The position numbers were made by a program, and so were the translations under genes. Positions 14,021 to 20,788 of a DNA stretch of 23,008 bases are shown in pieces (position 1 is the first letter of the stretch; each line of letters starts with the position of its first letter). The notes beneath the pieces are model-generated. The model saw only the letters and a list, made by a program, of their open reading frames with translations, was not told where the DNA came from and did no database searches. The DNA comes from an uncultured Oscillospiraceae bacterium (GTDB lineage Bacteria; Bacillota; Clostridia; Oscillospirales; Oscillospiraceae), in assembly GCA_910579485.1 (NCBI GenBank), contig CAJTVO010000044.1, positions 1-23,008 on the forward strand, in the 5' to 3' direction.

Positions 14021-14108
14021 CAGGGAAATCAATTTTGAGAAAATAGCGCCGCATTTGTAGGGCGCGCCGGGGCCGTCGCGCCCTACAGACGCAAAATTGA
14101 TTTCCCTA
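14021..14108. mobile_element. 88-bp MITE-like palindromic element with 9-bp target duplication
   Basis: Perfect 15-bp terminal inverted repeats AGGGAAATCAATTTT (14022-14036) and AAAATTGATTTCCCT (14093-14107) flank an inner perfect 11-bp hairpin, TGTAGGGCGCG (14056-14066) / CGCGCCCTACA (14077-14087). Outside the ends, ATCATCAGA is repeated directly (14012-14020 and 14109-14117), as expected for a target-site duplication. It has no coding capacity. It could also fold as a long RNA hairpin. Confidence 0.75.
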
Positions 14109-14140
14109 ATCATCAGATGCTTCCCGTGCCACCGAGAATG

Positions 14141-14168
14141 AAAAAATACCCTCCGGGCGGGCCGGAGG
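14141..14168 (-). terminator. Terminator after the amidase gene (minus strand)
   Basis: On the minus strand, CCTCCGG (14168-14162) pairs with CCGGAGG (14156-14150), followed by GTATTTTTT (to 14141). It lies 25 nt after the amidase stop. Confidence 0.75.
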
Positions 14169-14193
14169 CCCGTCTGGAGAGCGTTTCCTCTGT

Positions 14194-14958
14194 TCAGCGG
14201 ATAAACTGGGCTGCGGCATAGCCCATATAGTCGCCGTAGCGGACCACGTACCAGTCCTCATAGCGGCCATAGACCCGGACGGTGGCTCCGTCTGGGATGC
14301 TGGCGATGATGGAGGCGTTCATATTGGGGCGGCTGCGCAGGTTCAGTGTGCCGCCTCCCGCGTATACGGTGCCCTCCCAGGGGTCGGTGGGCCAGATGAA
14401 GGGGATACCGAAGTAGTCCGTGAGGCTGAGGACCAGGTTGCGGGCGATCTCCGGGATATTGTTCTCGATCCAGCGGGCGTCCTCGTAGTTGTCGTGGTAA
14501 CCGATCTCCAGCAGCACGGCGGGGAATTTGGAGTCCCGGACCTCCCCGAGGCTGGTAGTGGGGCGGGTATTCACCTTGTCGGGCAGGGGGTAGATGCCCC
14601 GCAGATTATTGACGAAGATCTGGGCCGCCCGCTGGCCCTGGGTGCTGGTGGGGTAGTAGAAGGCGATGATGCCGCGGACGTTGCCGTAGTTGCTCTCCGC
14701 GGCGGCGTTGGAGTGGAGGGCCAGGTAAAAGTCGTACCAGCTCTGGTTGGCCTGCCGGATGGAGCTGCCGGCAGTCATGTCAGGGGTATTGCGCTTATAG
14801 CGGATGCCGCAGCTGTTGAGGTAGGGGATCATGGCGTCCGCAAGACGGTTCATCCAGTATTCCTCGCTGCCGGTGCCGGTGACGTAAATGTTGTTTTCTT
14901 GTGTACTGGAGCTTATATTATGAAGATACAACTCCAAAAAATTAAAGCCGCAGATCAT
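14194..14958 (-). pseudogene. N-acetylmuramoyl-L-alanine amidase with SH3 domain, 5' end cut off by the integrated element
   Basis: A peptidoglycan amidase of the Amidase_3-like family. The catalytic region carries SSSTQENN near the N-terminus, LALHSNAAAE (zinc-site histidine) and VLLEIGYHDNYED (catalytic glutamate region). A C-terminal bacterial SH3 domain follows (TLNLRSRPNMNASIIASIPDG, then WYVVRYGDYMGYAA). Intact relatives begin with a short Met-Pro-Lys-Ile/Tyr strand leading into ISPSTQE. Here the sequence before SSSTQE is foreign and runs into the end of the recombinase gene, so the native start is lost. The frame stays open into that gene, and an ATG at 14958 would give 254 residues starting MICGFNFLELYLHN. 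Whether this hybrid is translated is unknown. Excision of the element would restore the gene. Confidence 0.7.
14905..14945. other. Putative attachment-site half (element/chromosome junction)
   Basis: Amidase homology stops near the SSSTQE codons (about 14910), and the recombinase stop is at 14942-14944. The crossover of the serine recombinase should lie in this 40-bp interval, inside the first codons of the amidase gene. The core cannot be defined without the other end, which is outside the window. Confidence 0.5.
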
Positions 14959-16276
14959 ATTCGATATGGCGGTCCGGATATATCCTGATCTCTTGAATAA
15001 GAATGCGCCAAAACTCCTGTTTCTGTTCACTTTCCAGCTTGCTATATACCACTTCCCAGCCGGTAGACAGGAGCCGCTCAACGGTATCAAAGTTTGGCGC
15101 TCGCAATTCAGAAGACTCCTTCTGGAGCGATTCGATCTTATCCAGGTAGGTCCGCTGGTCTGCCCTGCACTGCTCCAGCGTGATCAGATCGTTCACATAC
15201 AGGTCCTTCAACCGGTCGATCTTCCCGCGAAGTGTGGCGATTTCTCCCCTGTAGTCCCGCTGCCTTTGGTGGGGCCTGGCCTCCAGCTCCGCTTTTTGCC
15301 GTTCCATTTTTTCGCGGATCGTTTCCAGCAAAAACGCTTCGATCTTCCGCTGGCCAAGATTCGTCTGGTTGGAGCAGTCTGCGCTCCGGGTGTAATGAGA
15401 TTGGCAATTATAATAATAGGACTCCTGGTTCGTATTGACCCGGCCGCCCATCCTTTTTCCACACTCGCCGCATACGATCAGCCCGGAAAAAATGTATACC
15501 CGGTTTTTGGGGGACTTCCGCACGACCCTTCTTCTCATTGACTGTATCATATCAAACTCTTCCTTTGTTATGTACGGCGGCGTCATGCCGTCCGCGTCAA
15601 AATACCGTCCGTAATATGCCGTGCTGTCCAACATCTTGTGCGCGCGGTGATATTGCAGCTTCAGACCTAACCGGCCAGCCTCGTCCATTGCGGCGGAAAT
15701 GGATCCCCGTGCAAGATATGTGCGGAAGAATCCGTTTACCGCGGCCTCCAAAGCGGGGTCCTTTACATACTTTTTCCCTTCGATCTTATACCCCGGCATA
15801 CGATCACCGGTCAAGGGTTCCCGCTTCTGGCGCTTCATCTCGTTGATAGCCTTGATCCGTTCGCTGGCCCGATCCGCTTCGTCCTGGGCCACGGAGAGCA
15901 TGATGTTGATCTTCAACCGCCCGGAGGCCGTGGAGGTGTCGTAGTCCTCATGTATGGTGCGCCAGTCCATGTGATACTTTTCAAGGACTTCCTGCACCTT
16001 GTAGTATTCGGCGATATTGCGAAACCATCGGTCAAGCTTGGTGAAAACGATCAGCTCTCCCTTTCCCGCCCTTACATCGCCGAGAAGGCGCTGCAGTTCC
16101 GGGCGTTTGGAGGCGGGCTTTCGGGCGGAGACACCAGCGTCGATGTATATCCCCGCGACCTTGTGACCATTGGTCTTGGCCCACGACTGCAGAGCGGCGG
16201 TCTGGGCCTCGATGGACAGGCCGTGGAGTGCCTGCTCTTCAGTACTGACGCGCACATATAAAAACACTCGTTTCAC
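14942..16276 (-). CDS. Large serine recombinase (element integrase)
   Basis: A 444-residue site-specific serine recombinase. The N-terminal resolvase domain has nucleophile S11 in YVRVSTEEQ, with the conserved LDRWFRN segment. A recombinase domain follows (YYGRYFDADGMTPPYITKEEF), then a zinc ribbon (CGECGKRM with later cysteines NCQSH and ADCSN) and a coiled coil (about 330-410). It integrates and, with a directionality factor, excises phages or conjugative elements. The GTG start at 16276 has SD AAAGGAGGAG at good spacing. Its last codon is at the attachment junction, as is usual for such integrases. The protein looks intact. Confidence 0.93.
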   Translation of the reverse strand: MKRVFLYVRVSTEEQALHGLSIEAQTAALQSWAKTNGHKVAGIYIDAGVSARKPASKRPELQRLLGDVRAGKGELIVFTKLDRWFRNIAEYYKVQEVLEKYHMDWRTIHEDYDTSTASGRLKINIMLSVAQDEADRASERIKAINEMKRQKREPLTGDRMPGYKIEGKKYVKDPALEAAVNGFFRTYLARGSISAAMDEAGRLGLKLQYHRAHKMLDSTAYYGRYFDADGMTPPYITKEEFDMIQSMRRRVVRKSPKNRVYIFSGLIVCGECGKRMGGRVNTNQESYYYNCQSHYTRSADCSNQTNLGQRKIEAFLLETIREKMERQKAELEARPHQRQRDYRGEIATLRGKIDRLKDLYVNDLITLEQCRADQRTYLDKIESLQKESSELRAPNFDTVERLLSTGWEVVYSKLESEQKQEFWRILIQEIRIYPDRHIEYDLRL

Positions 16277-16302
16277 AGAGCTCCTCCTTTTCTGATGTAA
16301 TG

Positions 16303-16375
16303 AGAGGGCAGAGCGTCCTCCAAGACTTCTGCCCTCTATTCCGCCTCCGGTGCAACGCCGGGGGCGGTTTTATTC
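16303..16375. terminator. Two tandem hairpins between the P63C gene and the recombinase
   Basis: First, a perfect 10-bp stem AGAGGGCAGA (16303-16312) / TCTGCCCTCT (16328-16337) with a 15-nt loop. Then CCGCCTCCGG (16341-16350) against CCGGGGGCGG (16358-16367), followed on the plus strand by TTTTATTCTT. The T-run faces the plus strand although both flanking genes are minus. The second hairpin's CAACGCCGGGGGCGGT recurs at 17380-17395. Confidence 0.55.
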
Positions 16376-17239
16376 TTCTGGCGGGTTATCTCCGATAGCT
16401 AATTGTAGCTCTTCTTTCCCGTAATATAGAGCAACTTTATGTCTTAACTCATCAATAGAAGTGCAAGTCTTAGCTATTCCTGTTATCTGGTTAATATGGG
16501 TTATAAGGCGATTTACGCCGTATTCTTCCGTGAACCATTGATGATAATTTCTTCCATGTCTTGGAGCTGGTTTATTTTCTTTTAAATACTTAGCAACATC
16601 TGGGTCTAAAGCGTCATAAATTAACTCTAGAACCAGCTTCCCCCAATATTTGGGACGATGCTGTAAAGAACCACTCCACCCAGTGAGACGACCAAACTCC
16701 TCCCAAAGTTCATCTGGGAAAGTTTTCTCCCATGCTCTCAATTCGTCAGATATAAAGGCTCTGATTTTGACTTGAAGGGCATCTGTCTCTCGGACATATT
16801 GATAACCCGTAGCTTCATCGATCAGAGCAATCAAACCAATTTTTGCGCAGGCTGCTAATAAAACTGAACAGTTAATTGCTATTCCCTTCTGTTTTTCAGT
16901 GAGTGCAGCGCCCGAAGTAAAGGCGGTAACATAAGCAGAACAAATATCCAAAAAAGTTTCAGCGGATATACCCTTTGCTGTTATTGGATTTCCCGGGATA
17001 TCAAATTCAATAATTTTTGATGTAAGTTCATCAGCGTTAATATATGGGTGAAGCGAGCGAACACCGACATATTTCGACAAATCCCCATTATCATCATTTG
17101 CGATTGCTTTTACCGTTGCCCTCATGTTTATGACCCGGCTTTCGTTATCAAGAACATAGCAGTCTATATCACGCCCGCCGAGATTAAGAAAGCCACTATA
17201 TTTTGCAAATGGGGATTTTGGAGTTGACTGCCCATTCAT
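16370..17239 (-). CDS. P63C-domain protein
   Basis: A 289-residue protein. Its C-terminal part (about 195-275: RPKYWGKLVLELIYDALDP, then APRHGRNYHQWF and GIAKTC) is a P63C domain, found in phage and plasmid proteins of unknown biochemical role. The N-terminal part (LGGRDIDCYVLDNESRVI, MRATVKAIAN) resembles the phage antirepressor-type start common with P63C. SD AAAGGAA precedes the ATG at 17239. Base composition is clearly more AT-rich than the host genes or the recombinase, which supports separate acquisition. It lies alone between two terminator-like hairpins. Confidence 0.85.
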   Translation of the reverse strand: MNGQSTPKSPFAKYSGFLNLGGRDIDCYVLDNESRVINMRATVKAIANDDNGDLSKYVGVRSLHPYINADELTSKIIEFDIPGNPITAKGISAETFLDICSAYVTAFTSGAALTEKQKGIAINCSVLLAACAKIGLIALIDEATGYQYVRETDALQVKIRAFISDELRAWEKTFPDELWEEFGRLTGWSGSLQHRPKYWGKLVLELIYDALDPDVAKYLKENKPAPRHGRNYHQWFTEEYGVNRLITHINQITGIAKTCTSIDELRHKVALYYGKEELQLAIGDNPPEE

Positions 17240-17400
17240 TTAATATTTCCTTTTAATTTCCGTGGCCAAAACAAATCCTTGTTTTGTTGTATTTGTGTTT
17301 GTTTTTTTATCTTAATATTGTTTAAATTTTGCACATAAAAGTTTTGCGTTCCGCGGCCAAAAACCATTCCCCGGTGTGTCAACGCCGGGGGCGGTCTTTT
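17240..17400. repeat. AT-rich gap with a short direct repeat and a plus-strand terminator
   Basis: TTCCGYGGCCAAAA occurs twice (17258-17271 and 17349-17362). A hairpin CCCCGG (about 17369-17374) / CCGGGG (17385-17390), with GCGGTCTTTTTT after it, reads as a plus-strand terminator. The upstream region of the P63C gene lies here, but no convincing -35/-10 pair was found. Confidence 0.5.
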
Positions 17401-18063
17401 TTATGCCAATACATCGTATATGATAGTAGTATTAAGTATTGATAACAGTGCCTTTTCTTGGTTCAAATCATTCAAGACATTTACAATAAGGGCTGAATCA
17501 CTTAACCCTGCATCATCCATCAGCTCTCGAAGAGACTGTGCCATTACAACGGTAGCGTTTTTTGCAAGCATCCAGTTCTCATCTGTAAAATCGCCACCCG
17601 CTAGCTGAGTTGCGGTTACAGCTTCTGCGACTCCATCGGACCAAATGTTTGCAGTAATACCCGTGTCATCACAGGTTACTACGCATCCACTATAGTTTTC
17701 TTTAAGAATCATTTCAATAATTGAGGCTATTTCCTCTATTGATGTTATTGAGTCACTATCAATATCTTTCGTTTCATTTTCTAATTCAAAAGATTCAACT
17801 GGTTCAAAATCATCAACCGGCTTTGGCTCAGGCGGCTGAACGTCTGGCAACGCCGCCGTTCCCTTTATCTCCCCTGGCTCTTGGCTTGCAGGAAGCGTTG
17901 CAGAATTACCCGGCAGCTGTCCGCTCACCAGCATCGCCACCACGCACAGCGCGAACAGCCCCAGAGGGACATACGCCTTTTTCCCCATGAGGCACAGGAT
18001 GACGATCAGGAGGATTGCTATCAGCGCACCGGCGGCGCCGACAAGACATACTATAAGGCCCAT
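17401..18063 (-). CDS. Two-helix membrane protein with an extracytoplasmic or cytoplasmic C-terminal domain
   Basis: A 220-residue protein of unknown function. Two closely spaced hydrophobic segments are at the N-terminus (about 3-27 and 31-48). A low-complexity Pro/Glu/Asp linker follows (about 55-105, VQPPEPKPVDDFEP), then a compact alpha/beta domain (about 108-220) with GCVVTCDDTGITANIWSDG and a helical end. ATG 18063 has a purine-rich SD (GAGAGAAG). It is followed directly by a hairpin. It lies in element cargo, 41 nt from the next membrane-protein gene, and the two may form an operon. I recognise no family. Confidence 0.7.
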   Translation of the reverse strand: MGLIVCLVGAAGALIAILLIVILCLMGKKAYVPLGLFALCVVAMLVSGQLPGNSATLPASQEPGEIKGTAALPDVQPPEPKPVDDFEPVESFELENETKDIDSDSITSIEEIASIIEMILKENYSGCVVTCDDTGITANIWSDGVAEAVTATQLAGGDFTDENWMLAKNATVVMAQSLRELMDDAGLSDSALIVNVLNDLNQEKALLSILNTTIIYDVLA

Positions 18064-18104
18064 TTCTTCTCTCTCGTTTCTCTAAATTTTGTTTATGCTT
18101 GCCG

Positions 18105-18575
18105 TCACCCGTTCAGCTTTTTCAGATTCGCAAATCCAACAAACGAAAGGATCATCTGGATAATAACAAACATGAAATACACCGGGAAAAGCGCCATAGC
18201 AACGGCGTACAGGATCGCGCCGGTCAATGAGAAGCCGCGATGGCTCATCGCCCACCCAAGAGTGTTGAAGATCGCCGCCAGGACCGCGCAGATCAAATGC
18301 GGCATGACTAGAGCAGTTGCGATCCCGGCTCCTATCGCTTCCGCTCCGGATGAGCCGGAAGCCGCACCGGCCCAATAGAAAATGCTGTAGAGCGCATAGA
18401 GAACACCGAGGATCGCGGCGATCAGAAGCGCGGTACTCTTTTTCTTTCCGGAACCGGTCTTTTGCGGTTTGGCAGTTGTGTACGGCGTGGTGTAGCTGCG
18501 GTTTCCGCTGGTTGTTCTCTGAGTGTTTGAACTGCTGGGCTTGTCATCCATAAAAGAATTGCATCGGGGGCACAT
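18105..18575 (-). CDS. Zinc-knuckle membrane protein
   Basis: A 156-residue protein with a single CPRC knuckle at the extreme N-terminus (MCPRCNSFMDD), a Ser/Thr/Lys-rich linker (about 13-46) and about three transmembrane segments in the rest (LLIAAILGVLYALYSIFYW, then LICAVLAAIFNTLGW and AVAMALFPVYFMFVIIQM). The start is uncertain. The ATG at 18575 has no visible SD, and the frame stays open for some codons upstream (…CDCIIEQ-M…), where another Cys pair could complete a four-cysteine ribbon, but no standard start codon was found there. Function unknown; element cargo. Confidence 0.65.
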   Translation of the reverse strand: MCPRCNSFMDDKPSSSNTQRTTSGNRSYTTPYTTAKPQKTGSGKKKSTALLIAAILGVLYALYSIFYWAGAASGSSGAEAIGAGIATALVMPHLICAVLAAIFNTLGWAMSHRGFSLTGAILYAVAMALFPVYFMFVIIQMILSFVGFANLKKLNG

Positions 18576-18587
18576 TTGTTCTATAAT
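18559..18587 (+). promoter_or_regulatory. Promoter of the 51-residue plus-strand gene
   Basis: TTGCAT (18559-18564), a 17-bp spacer and a perfect TATAAT (18582-18587). It overlaps the first codons of the divergent membrane-protein gene (start 18575). Confidence 0.5.
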
Positions 18588-18625
18588 GCAATCACATCGG
18601 CTATGGAAAGGAACGTGATTTACAT

Positions 18626-18781
18626 ATGAACCAAATGAATGAGTTATATCTGACTTGCGATGAAATTAGGTTTCTGGAGATTGCAAATGACCCGGCTATT
18701 CGGTCAAGTCTTTTGGAGCGTCTTGAGAAATTAGGATTGCTTTCTGCTTTTCTGGAGGCAGAGAGCGGAACCACTGAATAA
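18626..18781 (+). CDS. Small 51-residue protein, convergent with and overlapping the repressor gene
   Basis: ATG 18626 follows SD GGAAAGGAA at 18605-18613 (rather far, 12 nt) and a promoter at 18559-18587. The 51-residue product starts MNQMNELYLTCDEIRFLE and is mostly helical and leucine rich (SSLLERLEKLGLLSAFLEAE). Its last 86 bp overlap the 3' end of the minus-strand XRE repressor gene. The coding look and upstream signals support a real gene, but no family is recognised. An antisense effect on the repressor mRNA is possible. Confidence 0.55.
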   Translation: MNQMNELYLTCDEIRFLEIANDPAIRSSLLERLEKLGLLSAFLEAESGTTE

Positions 18782-19052
18782 GCCGAATATCCTTTTCGCT
18801 AAGCTCCCCGCCATCGACGGGGGGCTGTTCTTTTTGCCCAGCGGGCCGGGGATCGTCCGTGTTGCCTAAGAGATAGTCGATGGTTGTTTCTAAAATCTCA
18901 GCAATTATAGAAAGTTCCTCTTGTGTCAGAGTTGTTTTTCCGTTCTTTACTTCTGTCAATTTTCCTCGATATGCCCCTATTTTTTCGTTTATATGTCCCC
19001 ATTTTATGCCTTTTTGTTTTCTAAGAAAATCAATACGATTATATGTTGTCAT
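18696..19052 (-). CDS. CI-like XRE-family repressor
   Basis: The 118-residue product has an N-terminal XRE helix-turn-helix (about 5-62; GHINEKIGAYRGKLTEVKNG, then LSIIAEILETTIDYLLGN). A short linker and a C-terminal helix follow (LIQWFRSLPPEKQKAILI), typical of small phage/ICE repressors without a peptidase domain. ATG 19052 is chosen because SD AAGGTGA is 5-6 nt upstream; an in-frame GTG at 19061 lies inside that SD. It is transcribed away from the promoter/operator at 19064-19091. The same operator motif recurs twice at 20702-20747. It is therefore the likely lysogeny repressor of the element. Confidence 0.88.
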   Translation of the reverse strand: MTTYNRIDFLRKQKGIKWGHINEKIGAYRGKLTEVKNGKTTLTQEELSIIAEILETTIDYLLGNTDDPRPAGQKEQPPVDGGELSEKDIRLIQWFRSLPPEKQKAILISQDAPKDLTE

Positions 19053-19063
19053 AAAAATCACCT

Positions 19064-19091
19064 TGCTTTCTGAAAAAAATCAGAGTATAAT
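19064..19091 (+). promoter_or_regulatory. Divergent promoter with repressor operator O1
   Basis: TTGCTT (19064-19069), a 16-bp spacer and TATAAT (19086-19091) on the plus strand. TTCTGA-AAAAAA-TCAGAG (19068-19085) fills the spacer. The same symmetric motif is found twice at 20702-20747. Binding there would block transcription of the small gene at 19123 and could set the level of the divergent repressor gene. Confidence 0.75.
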
Positions 19092-19095
19092 AACT

Positions 19096-19111
19096 ATATC
19101 ACATTATGAGG
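19096..19111 (+). repeat. Leader repeat copy 1
   Basis: ATATCACATTATGAGG is identical to 19795-19810. With TAACY in front, the match is 21 nt with one difference. It contains the SD region of the gene at 19123. Confidence 0.7.
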
Positions 19112-19122
19112 AGGGCGTCGAA

Positions 19123-19272
19123 ATGAAAAAGCCGTGGAGGATTCTGGTAGCCGGATTATTGGCTAGTTTGGTTATAGAAATATTGTTTCCAGAACTGGAA
19201 GGAATGCAGAAGATTTTGCTGCGCAGTATTCTTTGGCTTCAAGCAAACGATATATTAAAACCGGAGAACTGA
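19123..19272 (+). CDS. Small single-span membrane protein (49 residues)
   Basis: SD GAGGAGGG is 8 nt before the ATG at 19123. The product begins MKKPWRILVAGLLASLVIEI, with one hydrophobic helix (about 6-22) after a basic N-terminus, and then an amphipathic tail ending ILKPEN. It is the first gene behind the repressor-controlled promoter at 19064-19091. Its 3' end overlaps the convergent gene (19255-19749) by 18 nt. Its size, charge and regulation suggest a small toxin-like, holin-like or immunity peptide, but that is inference only. Confidence 0.6.
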   Translation: MKKPWRILVAGLLASLVIEILFPELEGMQKILLRSILWLQANDILKPEN

Positions 19273-19749
19273 TATAAGGAGCGCCTTTATTTCATCTGAA
19301 AAGCACCCAGCAATAAATTCAATAACCCAAAACAGCGAATTTACGACAAACTTTGCAGCATCGTTCTGTCTTACTCCAAATAACGATACCACATAAGCGG
19401 GAAACGAAAAGATTCCTTTAACTGCATGAACAGGGCTCATGCTTATCCAAAACTCACGTATTTTTTCATCTTCTGCATAAAACAACTCAGGCAGCAGTTT
19501 TTCACAGTTATATTTGTTTGAAAACTCTGACAGGCTGTGATCGAGTTTTGCCGTTTTTGTATATCTCTTGATATACGGGTATCTCCTGAGTGCTGCTTTC
19601 AGTTCCTTTTTACATGGATTTTTGCTCTCATAAACAGATATGAACTTCTTTAGCTTTTTTATGGAGATTCTGATGTCTAAAACAGAGCAAACCGCTCTAA
19701 TAGCAATAATCAAGTATATCGCAGACACTGTATAAAAGAAAACTTTCAT
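19255..19749 (-). CDS. Membrane protein of unknown function
   Basis: A 164-residue protein with an N-terminal transmembrane helix (about 3-24), a basic cytoplasmic-type middle (IKKLKKFISVYESKNPCKKE) and one or two hydrophobic segments near the C-terminus (GIFSFPAYVVSLFG; FVVNSLFWVIEFIAGCF). AT-rich, unlike the host genes. The SD is weak (GGAAG about 12 nt upstream of the ATG at 19749). It is convergent with the small membrane protein gene and divergent from the gene at 19821. No family recognised. Confidence 0.6.
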   Translation of the reverse strand: MKVFFYTVSAIYLIIAIRAVCSVLDIRISIKKLKKFISVYESKNPCKKELKAALRRYPYIKRYTKTAKLDHSLSEFSNKYNCEKLLPELFYAEDEKIREFWISMSPVHAVKGIFSFPAYVVSLFGVRQNDAAKFVVNSLFWVIEFIAGCFSDEIKALLISVLRF

Positions 19750-19794
19750 TCGACATTACTTCCGATCAAACTTAAATTGAGATAAATAGTAACC

Positions 19795-19810
19795 ATATCA
19801 CATTATGAGG
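19795..19810 (+). repeat. Leader repeat copy 2
   Basis: Exact copy of ATATCACATTATGAGG (19096-19111), again ending in the SD of a plus-strand gene. Upstream, the -10 is degenerate (GATAAATAG) and the TTCTGA operator is missing, so this copy probably escaped or lost repressor control. Confidence 0.7.
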
Positions 19811-19820
19811 GGGTAGAATA

Positions 19821-20114
19821 ATGTTTGCACGAGATATTACTTTCAAAGATTGGGGGACAGCGTTCCCCGAACAGCACAATGCATATGCCCCAAACGGTAA
19901 TCTTGTTGGCTATGTCCGTGTTAGGAATGGATGGTGTTTGACATATTGCCCAGATTCTGGATCGAATGAAAAAGTTTATGAATCATACATCGGAGGGGTC
20001 GGTGGATATTTTAACTCAAATAATGAACGAAAGAAACATCTTCGGGAAATTAAAAAATGTATTGCCCAATGGTGCAATGAACATCCGGGGATTTATGGTG
20101 AGAACGACCTATAA
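19821..20114 (+). CDS. 97-residue protein of unknown function
   Basis: SD AGGGGG lies about 8 nt before the ATG at 19821. The soluble product starts MFARDITFKDWGTAFPEQHN and contains GYVRVRNGWCLTYCPDSGS and a basic helix (NERKKHLREIKKCIAQW). It has no membrane segment. It is convergent with the PIN-like gene and overlaps its end by 6 nt. The leader is a copy of that before the gene at 19123. A partner role for the PIN protein is possible but unsupported by any motif. Confidence 0.6.
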   Translation: MFARDITFKDWGTAFPEQHNAYAPNGNLVGYVRVRNGWCLTYCPDSGSNEKVYESYIGGVGGYFNSNNERKKHLREIKKCIAQWCNEHPGIYGENDL

Positions 20115-20642
20115 AAGCGTCAAAAACTCATTATAATCAATCGCTCTGCCGCTAAAATGTTTGTTTACAATTCTTCTGAATCGACCGTCATTAACTACCA
20201 GCGTACAACCATTCACAAGTCCAGTTAGTGCAATGATCGCATCATTATAATGCTGCTTCGGATTGTCATTCAAAATTTCCGTATATACCTCAAATGCCTT
20301 ATCCTCGCCTTCTGGAAGTATTTCGAATGTTCCGTCAAGTATCCAGCGATCAGGAGTTAATGTTGCAATTCTGCCAACATATTTCTTTTGAATATTGGCA
20401 ACCAATTTTAACATTTTGATTGCGCGCATGGCGGATTCCCGGCTGACAACATCCATTCCTGTGTCCTCTTTGGAATTTATATTGTTTTCTGATTCCTCTA
20501 ACTGTGTTTCAGTAAAATAGTATTCAAATCCCTTCTCTTTTGACGCATAAACTTTTTGCAAATCATTTCCAGATGCTTTGCAAAGAGAATCAAGAGCGGT
20601 TGTATCAAACATATACCTGTTTTTTACAGCATCCGTAATCAT
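20109..20642 (-). CDS. PIN-like nuclease-fold protein
   Basis: The 177-residue product (ATG 20642) shows the spaced acidic residues of PIN ribonucleases. D13 sits in YMFDTTALDSLC, followed by an acidic stretch TETQLEESE. HYNDAIIALTGLVNG carries the conserved Asp in helix 4, and TLVVNDGRFRRIVNKHF has the final ND. PIN proteins cleave RNA and often act as toxins of VapBC-type systems. No classic VapB-type antitoxin is adjacent; the nearest candidates are the 97-residue convergent gene and the second XRE protein. Its promoter region contains the repressor operator at 20702-20719, so it may be under prophage control. AT-rich. Confidence 0.7.
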   Translation of the reverse strand: MITDAVKNRYMFDTTALDSLCKASGNDLQKVYASKEKGFEYYFTETQLEESENNINSKEDTGMDVVSRESAMRAIKMLKLVANIQKKYVGRIATLTPDRWILDGTFEILPEGEDKAFEVYTEILNDNPKQHYNDAIIALTGLVNGCTLVVNDGRFRRIVNKHFSGRAIDYNEFLTLL

Positions 20643-20701
20643 CACTTCTTTCTACACCCCTTCCAAACGGAGGGGTATGTTTTTTGGTGAATATGACGGT
20701 A

Positions 20702-20753
20702 TTCTGATTATTTTCAGAAATCGCTTGACTTCTGAAAATAATCAGAATATAAT
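20702..20753 (+). promoter_or_regulatory. Early promoter with two repressor operators (O2, O3)
   Basis: Two 18-bp symmetric sites, TTCTGATTATTTTCAGAA (20702-20719) and its reverse complement TTCTGAAAATAATCAGAA (20730-20747), are 10 bp apart. The second exactly fills the 17-18 bp between TTGACT (20725-20730) and TATAAT (20748-20753), the same placement as O1 at 19064-19091. This is a strong plus-strand promoter for the early operon (XRE at 20899 onward), to be shut by the repressor. The other site faces the PIN-like gene. Confidence 0.85.
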
Positions 20754-20788
20754 AATACTTGCTTGATGCAACAGACAACACAAACCTC

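Noticed and set aside
15028..15090. Amidase start at 15090, far inside the recombinase gene
   Set aside because: That stretch is antisense-frame noise over the recombinase C-terminal coding region and bears no resemblance to amidase sequence.
19749..19755. Second Spo0A-box core (TTCGACA / TGTCGAA) at the start of a cargo gene
   Set aside because: It overlaps a start codon, no promoter is positioned next to it, and a 7-mer like this is expected by chance every few kb.
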